5,426 nt of DNA from Methanofastidiosum sp. (lineage in GTDB: Archaea; Methanobacteriota_B; Thermococci; Methanofastidiosales; Methanofastidiosaceae): the NCBI GenBank assembly GCA_013329085.1, contig DUKX01000008.1, positions 1-5,426 on the forward strand, written 5' to 3'. Position numbers and translations under genes: made by a program. The notes below the pieces were generated by a model. The model worked only from the letters and a program-made list of their open reading frames with translations, was not told where the DNA came from and did not search any database. Positions 1-5,378 of this stretch are shown one piece after another (the stretch's first letter is position 1; each line of letters begins with the position of its first letter).

Positions 1-60
1 TTTAAGCTTTGCGGTTCATTTTAGGGCAATTATGCAACAAAGCATTTAACTTTTAGATAA

Positions 61-68
61 ATATATAA
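61..68 (+). promoter_or_regulatory. TATA box of the aglB-DUF1232 operon
   Basis: ATATATAA, preceded by the purine/A-rich GATAA that could serve as a TFB recognition element. Its centre is about 26 bases ahead of the ATG at 91, the usual archaeal TATA-to-transcription-start distance. This predicts that transcription begins at or next to the start codon. There is no Shine-Dalgarno match between the box and the ATG, which agrees with a leaderless mRNA. The call rests on motif and spacing only. Confidence 0.6.
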
Positions 69-90
69 AATAAATCTTTTACTTGTTATC

Positions 91-2199
91 ATGGCAAAAA
101 AGAAATCTTCAAAAATGAAAGATACTGAAAACAAGATTAAATTGTCTTACGAGAATTATATAATAGGATTATTTTTGACTTTTTCTCTTGTTATTGGTGC
201 ATACCTTAGAAGTTGGTCATTACGATTCGGCATAATGATGAGTTATGATACATACTACTTTCTAAGAGAGGCTTCATACTATTTAACGGGTGGTTTGCCT
301 AAAATAGACCCTATGGCACCAACTGTGGTGAGATATTTTTTGGAAGAAGATGTCCAAGGAGTTCCAATTTTGACTTCCTTTATTTCTAGAATTACTGGAA
401 TTGACCTCTTACAAGTCCATATGGGATTACCGATTGTTTTAGGTCTCATATCCTCTATTATCATATTTTTCATAGTGCTTTTTGTGTGGAAGAATAAGTA
501 TCTCGCAGTAATATCGGCATTCTTTTTGGCTATTATGCCTGCTTTTATTTACAGGACAACTGGAGGATTTATGGAAAAGGACACTTTGGGTGCTCCTTTC
601 TTCTTGATATGTCTCTTACTTGCAGTATTGATTATCCGAGAAAAAAATATCAAATTTATGGCTATTTATGGTATTCTATCTGTACTCTCAATATATCTTT
701 ATGCAAATTCATATGGGAACTTTTTCTTTATACCCATAATAATAGGAATGTACGTGATCCTACAGCCACTTGTAGCTATTGAAGAAAAAAAGAAAGCTTT
801 ATCCTTAAAAGACAGATTAATGGGAGATTTATCAACATGGATATTACTCTTATCGGGGATTATAGGCCTAGTATTGTCTCTAGTTTTATTACCCCCCTAT
901 CAAAATGATCCTCTCAGGATAGAACTTTCTCTGATGGGTCTTGCTTTCGGAGCATTGATGCATTTGACAAGAGCTTTTGTTAAAAACAAAACATACTATC
1001 TTGGAGCCTTGTTTGCATGGTCTGCTCTTTTATTGGCGACGGCGTATTTTGTCCTTGGATACAACATATTATCTTTCTTACTACTTTCTGATGTACATGG
1101 GATATCTGGCCAGGGGCAGGCTATGACATTTATAGACGTTATTGACAAGTTCTATGTATTCCCAATACTGGCCGTGATTGGAGTTATATACGTTATTTAT
1201 CAAATCAAAAATAAAACGTCACCAAATGAAAATCTTTTCTTTTTAGGATCATTTTTATTTACTGCTTTTATGGCTTATCAGATGTTAAGGAATGCCTTTT
1301 TCTTCGCAATTCCTCTGGCAATATTTGCAGCTTTAGGTATAATTGGTATCTATGAATTTTCTCAAAAATATCTTGATTCCAAGAAAGCATTGGCTTTGGC
1401 TACGATAGTGCTTATCGCATTTAGTGGTATTTCTTTTTACAACTCAAATGACTATAAGACCAGTCTAGTTCCACACCTTACAGATAACTGGCTTACAGCT
1501 TTGCTCTGGCTAGACGGTAATACGCCCCAAGATGAAGTTGTTTGCAACTGGTGGGACTATGGATACTGGATACAAACAGTAGGAAATAGAAGAACTATCT
1601 CTGATGGAATGAGAACAGGGATGGGCCCTTGGATAAGCGGCTATTCAGAATTACTTGCTTCGTCAGATTCAACTGCACTGCAAAGATTACTTTCAATGGA
1701 AGAAGCTGCATACACACAAACAGGCAATAGATTTACAATGAAACATGTAATAGTAGACCAAAGTCTTCTTATAAAAACAGGAGTCTTAAATTCTGTAATA
1801 CAGAGAAATGTCTTCAGCACTGCTTACTTCTATTTTAGAGGCACCTCAAAAAATGGTGCTACTACCACATATGTGTATGAGAGCGGCGATACTAGATTGT
1901 ATCTTGTAACGGATGACAAAGTTACTTATTGCTATATAGAGCAGGGTAATCAAAGGTACGGGGTATCCAACTTTGTAGTTGAAAATCCACAAGGTAAGAA
2001 TTTTGTGTATGAAAATATACAATACGACCTTCAATCAATTGCCCAGATAATTTACCTGACTCCACAGAATGCCATAATGATTCCTCCAACTTTAAAGGAC
2101 ACCTTATTTGCTAGACTTATTATATACGAAACTGACCTTAAGAACTTTGAACTTGAATATGACAACGGTTATGTAAAGATCTATAAGATATTAAGATAA
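91..2199 (+). CDS. aglB: AglB/STT3-type oligosaccharyltransferase, catalytic subunit
   Basis: Membrane enzyme that moves a lipid-linked oligosaccharide onto Asn in N-x-S/T sequons on the outer face of the membrane (archaeal N-glycosylation). The 702 residues show about 13 hydrophobic segments (first near 22-41, last near 432-450) and then a soluble C-terminal domain from about 455. The family signature WWDYGYW is at 487-493. The first catalytic Asp is D53 in SYDTYYFLR. The second acidic motif reads E162-K-D164 in GGFMEKDTLG. A TIXE-like TFID is at 346-349, and a conserved membrane Arg is probably R400. D556 and K562 may represent the DK motif (DQSLLIK). The length lies between the short and long archaeal AglB forms as I recall them. 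The ATG at 91 is about 26 bases after a TATA box, so the transcript is probably leaderless. The DUF1232 gene follows 18 bases downstream. Family assignment is firm; the residue roles are by analogy with characterised STT3/AglB/PglB. Confidence 0.96.
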   Translation: MAKKKSSKMKDTENKIKLSYENYIIGLFLTFSLVIGAYLRSWSLRFGIMMSYDTYYFLREASYYLTGGLPKIDPMAPTVVRYFLEEDVQGVPILTSFISRITGIDLLQVHMGLPIVLGLISSIIIFFIVLFVWKNKYLAVISAFFLAIMPAFIYRTTGGFMEKDTLGAPFFLICLLLAVLIIREKNIKFMAIYGILSVLSIYLYANSYGNFFFIPIIIGMYVILQPLVAIEEKKKALSLKDRLMGDLSTWILLLSGIIGLVLSLVLLPPYQNDPLRIELSLMGLAFGALMHLTRAFVKNKTYYLGALFAWSALLLATAYFVLGYNILSFLLLSDVHGISGQGQAMTFIDVIDKFYVFPILAVIGVIYVIYQIKNKTSPNENLFFLGSFLFTAFMAYQMLRNAFFFAIPLAIFAALGIIGIYEFSQKYLDSKKALALATIVLIAFSGISFYNSNDYKTSLVPHLTDNWLTALLWLDGNTPQDEVVCNWWDYGYWIQTVGNRRTISDGMRTGMGPWISGYSELLASSDSTALQRLLSMEEAAYTQTGNRFTMKHVIVDQSLLIKTGVLNSVIQRNVFSTAYFYFRGTSKNGATTTYVYESGDTRLYLVTDDKVTYCYIEQGNQRYGVSNFVVENPQGKNFVYENIQYDLQSIAQIIYLTPQNAIMIPPTLKDTLFARLIIYETDLKNFELEYDNGYVKIYKILR

Positions 2200-2217
2200 T
2201 TATTAAAGGGACAAGAT

Positions 2218-2421
2218 ATGGAAAACCAAGACAGATCGTTATTAAAGGATCCTAAATCAATAGCTGCAATAGTATTCATTATCCTAAATCTAATTTACAT
2301 CATAAGCCCTATTGATTTCATACCGGATTTTATTCCAGTGATAGGTTGGATAGATGACATTATTGCATTATTGATAGCAATTAGCATTGGGGTAAAGTAT
2401 TTTGTAAAAAAGAAATCTTAA
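2218..2421 (+). CDS. Small DUF1232 (YkvA-like) membrane protein
   Basis: A 67-residue protein made almost entirely of the DUF1232 domain. Its hallmark is at residues 27-47: YIISPIDFIPDFIP followed by VIGWIDD. A hydrophobic helix (about 14-30) precedes the motif and a second (about 48-62) follows it, ending in a lysine-rich tail (KYFVKKKS), so it is probably a small hairpin-like membrane protein. The biochemical role of DUF1232 is not established. It begins 18 bases after the aglB stop with no room for a separate promoter, so the two are probably co-transcribed. A weak ribosome binding site, AAAGGG, lies 7 bases before the ATG. The link to glycosylation is positional only. The family call is secure; the function is unknown. 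Confidence 0.88.
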   Translation: MENQDRSLLKDPKSIAAIVFIILNLIYIISPIDFIPDFIPVIGWIDDIIALLIAISIGVKYFVKKKS

Positions 2422-2486
2422 TAATCAGGAGATAGAATTAGCCTAATTTCCAAAATTAATTAGATATTTTTATTTAGAAAAGAATA

Positions 2487-2903
2487 TTATTCTCCAATAA
2501 TTTTTATTAATACTCTCTTTTTTCTTTGCCCATCGAACTCGCCATAATAGATCTCTTCCCACGGGCCAAAATCTAGTTTTCCATTAGTAATAGCTATAAC
2601 AACTTCCCGCCCCATAAACTGTCTTTTGATGTGTGCATCCCCATTTGTTTCCCCGGTCTTATTATGCCTATAAAGTTCAGGGCTATGAGGAATATTTTTT
2701 TCTAGCCAATCTTTAAAATCTTGATGTAAACCTGTTTCGGCATCATTTATGAAAACACTTGCAGTTATATGCATAGCATTTACAAGACACAATCCTTCCC
2801 TTATTTGGCTCTCAGCTAAAGCTTCTTCAACTAGTGAAGTGATATTAATGAATTCAACTTTACTTTTTGTGTTAAACCATAGTTCTTTTCTATAGCTCTT
2901 CAT
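2487..2903 (-). CDS. yjbQ: YjbQ/UPF0047 family protein (possible thiamine-phosphate synthase side activity)
   Basis: A 138-residue single-domain protein, the usual length for UPF0047. Family landmarks are [15 protein letters not shown] near 42-56 (with H45), [19 protein letters not shown] near 80-98 (H80, D89, H91, Q95), and the C-terminal [14 protein letters not shown] near 105-118 with W115 and E116. The conserved His and acidic residues probably form the active or metal site. E. coli YjbQ has been reported to have weak thiamine-phosphate synthase activity, but the real physiological role is uncertain, and no thiamine gene lies nearby. The ATG gives the family's normal N-terminus, and a TATA-like box about 25 bases upstream suggests a leaderless transcript. 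The gene is convergent with the aglB operon and is separated from the USP gene upstream by 218 bases and a terminator, so it is probably transcribed alone. Confidence 0.93.
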   Translation of the reverse strand: MKSYRKELWFNTKSKVEFINITSLVEEALAESQIREGLCLVNAMHITASVFINDAETGLHQDFKDWLEKNIPHSPELYRHNKTGETNGDAHIKRQFMGREVVIAITNGKLDFGPWEEIYYGEFDGQRKKRVLIKIIGE

Positions 2904-2923
2904 AATCTCAAATAATAGTATTT

Positions 2924-2931
2924 GTTTAAAA
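2924..2931 (-). promoter_or_regulatory. TATA-like box of yjbQ
   Basis: On the minus strand this reads TTTTAAAC, preceded by an A-rich stretch (ATTAAAA) that could act as the TFB element. Its centre is about 25 bases from the yjbQ ATG, again predicting transcription from around the start codon. The sequence is less typical than the aglB and USP boxes and the region is AT-rich, so chance matches are easy. Confidence 0.4.
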
Positions 2932-2968
2932 TTTTAATTATTGGGCTAGTTTGTTTAATTAGATTAAT

Positions 2969-2994
2969 CATGTGGGGGTTGCACTCCCCACATG
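2969..2994. repeat. Perfect GC-rich inverted repeat (hairpin) between yjbQ and the USP gene
   Basis: CATGTGGGG at 2969-2977 is the exact reverse complement of CCCCACATG at 2986-2994, with the 8-base spacer GTTGCACT. In RNA a G-U pair could add a tenth pair and leave a 6-base loop. The surroundings are very AT-rich, so this block stands out in composition. There is no T-run right after it on either strand, so it does not look like an intrinsic terminator. It sits 66-91 bases upstream of the yjbQ start, outside the predicted core promoter. It could be an operator, a structured small RNA, or the remnant of a small repeat. The structure is certain; the function is unknown. Confidence 0.6.
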
Positions 2995-2996
2995 GC

Positions 2997-3036
2997 CTGC
3001 ACAAAATATACTAGGAAAAGGTGATGTTTTGCGCAG
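2997..3036. repeat. Second, imperfect hairpin next to the GC-rich one
   Basis: CTGCACAAAA (2997-3006) pairs with TTTTGCGCAG (3027-3036) at nine of ten positions, the exception being one A/C mismatch. The loop is 20 bases and contains AAAAGGTGATG, whose AGGTGAT resembles a ribosome binding site. The stem begins only two bases after the first hairpin ends, so the two together form a structured block of about 68 bases. No clear coding role was found. Confidence 0.35.
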
Positions 3037-3060
3037 TTATTTGGGAAATAGATAGCTATT

Positions 3061-3094
3061 TTAAAAATATATTGTTTCTTTTCTAACAATATAT
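3061..3094 (-). terminator. Hairpin plus T-tract terminator of the USP gene
   Basis: ATATATTGTT (3067-3076) and AACAATATAT (3085-3094) form a perfect 10-bp inverted repeat around an 8-base loop. On the minus strand the stem is followed at once by TTTTTAA. The stem begins 27 bases after the USP stop codon, where a transcript end is expected. A smaller stem, GAATGT/ACATTC (3100-3105 with 3116-3121), lies between the stop and this hairpin. Archaea can terminate on T-tracts alone, so the hairpin may serve mainly to stabilise the 3' end. Confidence 0.6.
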
Positions 3095-3121
3095 CCTCAG
3101 AATGTCAACTGTCAAACATTC

Positions 3122-3577
3122 TTATCGGACTACCATGACTGAAGACGATGCATTGTGGAGTACTTTCTCGGAAACGCTGCCTAAGAAAATCCGGTCTATA
3201 GCTGATATGCCCTTTGCCCCCATCACAATCAAATCGTCTTTTTTTGATATTCTTATAATTTCTTCATCGGGAGATCCTTCTAGTACCTTTTTGGTGATTG
3301 TTAATCCAACTTTAGAAGCCATTTCTTCTATTTCCTCTAATACTATAGCTCCTTCCTTCTTCATTTTTTTTCTGATTTCTTTTATCTCGGTATTGTCCGT
3401 ATAGATTACTGGAGAATATGGTGGGCCAACATAAGCGCTTATAGGTACATGCACTACATATAAGGTAATTAACTCAACATCCATTTTCTTTGCCAAATAT
3501 ATTGCTTTTTTTGCAGACCTCTTTGACGATTCAGAACCGTCAACAGGCGTTATTATTCTCTTAAAGTCTTTTTCCAT
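3122..3577 (-). CDS. Universal stress protein (UspA family), ATP-binding type
   Basis: A 151-residue cytoplasmic protein covering one complete Usp domain. The N-terminal strand KRIITPVDGSESS (6-18) carries the conserved Asp D13. The C-terminal nucleotide loop fits G-x2-G-x9-G-S exactly (G120, G123, G133, S134) and is followed by the closing strand SSVMVVR. GSPDEEIIRIS (101-111) and DLIVMGAKG (115-123) are also typical. The complete loop predicts ATP binding and a dimer, as in M. jannaschii MJ0577; the cellular role of these proteins is usually unknown. The start is supported by a strong TATA box about 27 bases upstream, making the mRNA probably leaderless. The gene is divergent from the VOC gene, shares its promoter region, and ends in a clear terminator. 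Confidence 0.95.
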   Translation of the reverse strand: MEKDFKRIITPVDGSESSKRSAKKAIYLAKKMDVELITLYVVHVPISAYVGPPYSPVIYTDNTEIKEIRKKMKKEGAIVLEEIEEMASKVGLTITKKVLEGSPDEEIIRISKKDDLIVMGAKGISAIDRIFLGSVSEKVLHNASSSVMVVR

Positions 3578-3585
3578 CTTAATAT

Positions 3586-3617
3586 ATGGGTAAATATATC
3601 TTATAAATTTTACCTAT
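3586..3617. promoter_or_regulatory. Inverted repeat around the USP/VOC TATA box (candidate operator)
   Basis: GGTAAA (3589-3594) and TTTACC (3609-3614) are exact reverse complements separated by 14 bases. Allowing one mismatch, the arms extend to ATgGGTAAA and TTTACCtAT. The arms bracket the TATA box (3600-3607), so a dimeric regulator bound here would block TBP/TFB access in both directions. The regulator is unknown, and the arms are short enough that chance is a real alternative. Confidence 0.4.
3600..3607 (-). promoter_or_regulatory. TATA box of the USP gene, possibly shared with the divergent VOC gene
   Basis: On the minus strand this reads TTTATAAG, close to the archaeal consensus, preceded by GGTAAAA as a good TFB element. 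Its centre is about 27 bases from the USP ATG at 3577. On the plus strand the nearly same bases read TTATAAAT (3601-3608), about 28 bases ahead of the ATG at 3633 and preceded by AAATATATC. One near-symmetrical box could therefore fire in both directions. The USP direction is the better supported. Confidence 0.6.
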
Positions 3618-3632
3618 GGAAAATTAATTAAT

Positions 3633-4151
3633 ATGAAAAATCCTAAATACCGCTTATCTTTTAATATATACATGACAAAAATTTACTTTTCAATGCCGGT
3701 AATTTTTGTAGAAGATATAAAAGTTTCAAGGGAATTTTATCAAAATATCTTTTCTCTCGAAGTTGAAGCGGATTTTGGAGAAAATGTTGTATTTAAAAAA
3801 GCGTTTTCAATATGGCAGAAAAACCGTGCAAAAAAAATAATTTTTGATAACAAAATTATTAGCGAAAGAAAGGAAGTTAATAATAATGTCGAACTTTATT
3901 TTGAGACAAATGATATTGAATCAATTTGGGAAAAAATATCTTTATCAAAAGTTGAGATTATCCACCAAGTCAAAGAAGAGCCTTGGGGCCAGAGAGTGTT
4001 TAGATTCTATGACCCTGACAAATTCATTATAGAAGTTGCAGAACCAATGAGTGAAGTAATTAAAAGACTTCATCAATTAGGGATGCCCAAAAACGATATT
4101 TCTATTAAGACGCAGATGTCATTAAAAGCTGTTGAAAAAATTGTTTCGTGA
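3633..4151 (+). CDS. Glyoxalase/bleomycin-resistance (VOC) superfamily protein with HTH-like tail
   Basis: Residues about 17-138 fit one VOC module: PVIFVEDIKVSREFYQNIF (22-40) is the opening beta-alpha unit, VELYFETNDIESIWEKI (86-102) the middle, and WGQRVFRFYDPDKFIIEV (118-135) the closing strands, with E134 where VOC enzymes often have a metal ligand. No full metal-ligand set is evident, so a binding protein is as likely as an enzyme and the substrate cannot be told. Residues 139-172 (VIKRLHQLGMPKNDISIKT then MSLKAVEKI) resemble a helix-turn-helix. The ATG at 3633 suits leaderless transcription from the shared TATA box. The alternative ATG at 3672 removes 13 residues and gives a more typical VOC N-terminus, but I see no promoter or ribosome binding site for it. 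The gene is divergent from the USP gene and convergent with the zinc-ribbon gene 22 bases away. Confidence 0.82.
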   Translation: MKNPKYRLSFNIYMTKIYFSMPVIFVEDIKVSREFYQNIFSLEVEADFGENVVFKKAFSIWQKNRAKKIIFDNKIISERKEVNNNVELYFETNDIESIWEKISLSKVEIIHQVKEEPWGQRVFRFYDPDKFIIEVAEPMSEVIKRLHQLGMPKNDISIKTQMSLKAVEKIVS

Positions 4152-4173
4152 AAAACAAACTATTATAAGAATT

Positions 4174-4323
4174 CTAGCCCGTCCACCCATATTCAACGAA
4201 CTTTTTTTCTTTCCCACATACCCGACATTTAAAAGTTCTAAGAATAAGATTATTTGAAATCTGTTTCTTTTCTAATTCATCCATGGGTATCCCATGTACA
4301 TCACATTCATAATTTTTATTCAT
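4174..4323 (-). CDS. 49-residue zinc-ribbon microprotein
   Basis: A short gene starting MNKNYECDVHGIP and ending EYGWTG. C7-x2-H10 and C33-x2-C36 (FKCRVCGK) are four well-placed zinc ligands, so a small zinc ribbon is likely. It contains no membrane segment. The start is strongly supported: on the minus strand AGGTGAT lies with its GG 7 bases before the ATG, and the first G of GGTGAT is the last base of the preceding gene's TAG stop. Only 8 bases separate that stop from this ATG, so the two genes should be translationally coupled. Its ligand spacing (22 residues between the pairs) is nearly that of the C-terminal ribbon of the preceding protein (21), and both have [YF]KC-x2-C before a Lys-rich end. 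The function is unknown; nucleic-acid or protein binding is a guess. Confidence 0.75.
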   Translation of the reverse strand: MNKNYECDVHGIPMDELEKKQISNNLILRTFKCRVCGKEKKFVEYGWTG

Positions 4324-4326
4324 TTT

Positions 4327-4333
4327 ATCACCT
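4327..4333 (-). promoter_or_regulatory. Ribosome binding site overlapping a stop codon
   Basis: The minus strand reads AGGTGAT here, a 7-base match to the archaeal anti-Shine-Dalgarno. It spans part of the TAG stop (4332-4334) of the PH/SHOCT gene and sets the start of the zinc-ribbon microprotein at 4323. The overlap suggests that ribosomes finishing the upstream gene restart here. Confidence 0.75.
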
Positions 4334-5069
4334 ATTCAGATTTCTTTGCATATGTTTTATTACAAAAACTACACTTGTAAAATTTAACATAATCACCGCG
4401 ATAATCCCCTTCTCTTGTAAAATCTAAAATATTCCCACAATCTTTGCAATATTTTGGCTCTTCTTCTGCCTTGACTTCACTTTCTATATCTTTTATCGTA
4501 TTTTTATCTGAGTTCTCATAAATTATTCTTTTTTTAATAATATTAAATTCATCTATTGTTATTACATTATGTTCCCTTAATTCATTTAATCTTTCAAGAT
4601 TAGAGATGATATCTTCTGATCTAGCTTCATTTTCTTCTATGTTCTCATATTCGCTTACCTTTTCCGGATATTTTAAGTCAATGTTGGAATCATAATCTTC
4701 TTTATGGCCAAAATTTCCGTATATCCCGTTTCTTATAAGTCTAACAACGATTTCAGCATCTTCATGAGAAAGTCCAGAAATAATAACTTCGTCTGATTCA
4801 AATCTGCTGTTAAGATAGACTTCAGTGGAGAGAACTCCTTTTTTCATTCGGACATTTGATATATCTTTGAAGTGATAATCATTTACAAATTTTTTTAATC
4901 CAAAAATGCTGGGATCTCTGAAAATAATTCTGTAGTTTGTTATATATATCTTAGCAGGAGTTGTGAAAGAGCCACCCTTCTTAACTCTTGATTGTTGTGC
5001 AGCGTATAATACTTCTTCACTGGGAAGTAAAATGTTTTCAATATCCTTTTCAATTTTAAAATCTTCCAT
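4332..5069 (-). CDS. PH-like (bPH/GRAM) domain, SHOCT and zinc-ribbon protein
   Basis: A 245-residue protein with no membrane segment and three modules. Residues about 12-117 look like a bacterial-type PH/GRAM domain: LLPSEEVLYAAQQSRV, then AKIYITNYRIIFRDPSIFG (39-57) with the typical T-N-x-R-[IL]-[IL]-F core, and HFKDISNVRMKKG. After an acidic linker (about 120-152), DIISNLERLNELREHNVIT (153-171) and IDEFNIIKKRII (172-183) match a SHOCT helical motif. The C-terminus holds C208-x2-C211 and C233-x2-C236, a zinc ribbon. PH-SHOCT pairs are common and poorly understood; PH-like domains often bind lipids or proteins, and SHOCT is thought to mediate oligomerisation. A TATA-like box about 29 bases upstream suggests a very short leader. 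The gene is followed, in a coupled arrangement, by the zinc-ribbon microprotein. The function is unknown; the domain calls are by eye. Confidence 0.85.
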   Translation of the reverse strand: MEDFKIEKDIENILLPSEEVLYAAQQSRVKKGGSFTTPAKIYITNYRIIFRDPSIFGLKKFVNDYHFKDISNVRMKKGVLSTEVYLNSRFESDEVIISGLSHEDAEIVVRLIRNGIYGNFGHKEDYDSNIDLKYPEKVSEYENIEENEARSEDIISNLERLNELREHNVITIDEFNIIKKRIIYENSDKNTIKDIESEVKAEEEPKYCKDCGNILDFTREGDYRGDYVKFYKCSFCNKTYAKKSE

Positions 5070-5094
5070 AATCTCTATTATTATAGGATGGATT

Positions 5095-5102
5095 AATTTA
5101 AA
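5095..5102 (-). promoter_or_regulatory. TATA-like box of the PH/SHOCT gene
   Basis: On the minus strand this reads TTTAAATT, preceded by ATATATTT. The centre is about 29 bases from the ATG at 5069. It lies in the 61-base gap after the upstream membrane-protein gene, so the PH/SHOCT gene could be transcribed independently or by read-through. The motif is weak in an AT-rich gap. Confidence 0.35.
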
Positions 5103-5130
5103 AATATATTCAATGCTCTGCTCAAGAATA

Positions 5131-5370
5131 CTAATCGGCTTTTGCTTCTTGTTTTATTCCCCAGGGTATCCAAGTTACTGCCTGTAGAGTTCCTTCGAGG
5201 ATTACTGATATCAAAAATATTGCAATGTTTTGATAAATGTTATAATTTGTTGCAAAGAAGAATAGCCACAGTATTAAAAGAATTAGCCACGAAGAAGCTA
5301 ACACTATTGAGAGTACAATTCTTCCAGTGAAGTTATATTTTAACAGTTTAGGATTATCTATGTAATCCAT
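5131..5370 (-). CDS. Small two-TM membrane protein of unknown function
   Basis: A 79-residue protein that I do not recognise. It has a short polar N-terminus (MDYIDNPKLLKYNFTGR), a strongly hydrophobic segment at about 17-40 rich in Ile, Leu, Trp and Phe, a short polar turn (TNYNIYQN), a second hydrophobic segment at about 48-68, and a charged tail (GIKQEAKAD). Arg17 and Lys8/Lys11 before TM1 and the lysines after TM2 favour both ends in the cytoplasm. The start is supported by GAGG 8 bases before the ATG. The gene is complete and lies on the same strand as the PH/SHOCT and zinc-ribbon genes, 61 bases ahead of the first, so a functional link is possible but unproven. Confidence 0.68.
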   Translation of the reverse strand: MDYIDNPKLLKYNFTGRIVLSIVLASSWLILLILWLFFFATNYNIYQNIAIFLISVILEGTLQAVTWIPWGIKQEAKAD

Positions 5371-5378
5371 AAGCTTCG

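Noticed and set aside
2..49. Possible C-terminal end of an upstream plus-strand gene at the left edge
   Set aside because: Only about 15 codons are visible, with no recognisable family; one frame being open over this length means nothing.
2422..2493. Weak stems (AATTA/TAATT near 2437-2449, AGAAT/ATTCT at 2481-2493) as terminators of the convergent DUF1232 and yjbQ genes
   Set aside because: The stems are only 5 bp in an AT-rich gap and one overlaps the yjbQ stop codon. T-rich stretches here may end transcription, but I cannot place a terminator.
3021..3027. GTGATGT as a C box of a C/D-box guide RNA
   Set aside because: It matches six of seven C-box positions but no CTGA D box is found at a suitable distance downstream.
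3024..3086. Short 20-residue frame starting MFCAVIWEID, next to AGGTGAT
   Set aside because: The AGGTGAT runs into the ATG itself, leaving no spacing for ribosome binding, and the frame runs into the terminator hairpin of the USP gene. No coding signal supports it.
3102..3404. 100-residue open frame on the plus strand
   Set aside because: It lies almost entirely antisense to the well-supported USP gene, has no family resemblance, and is Ser/Ile/Phe-rich, as expected of a shadow frame.
4174..4334. TAG codons ending both the PH/SHOCT gene and the microprotein as possible pyrrolysine read-through sites
   Set aside because: Read-through of the first adds only three more codons before TGA, and the microprotein is in another frame. 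Nothing after the second TAG looks coding, and no pyrrolysine genes are in view.
4963..5330. Plus-strand open frames of 62-74 residues at 4963-5187 and 5142-5330
   Set aside because: They are antisense to the PH/SHOCT and two-TM genes, lack a ribosome binding site or promoter, and have no recognisable domain.
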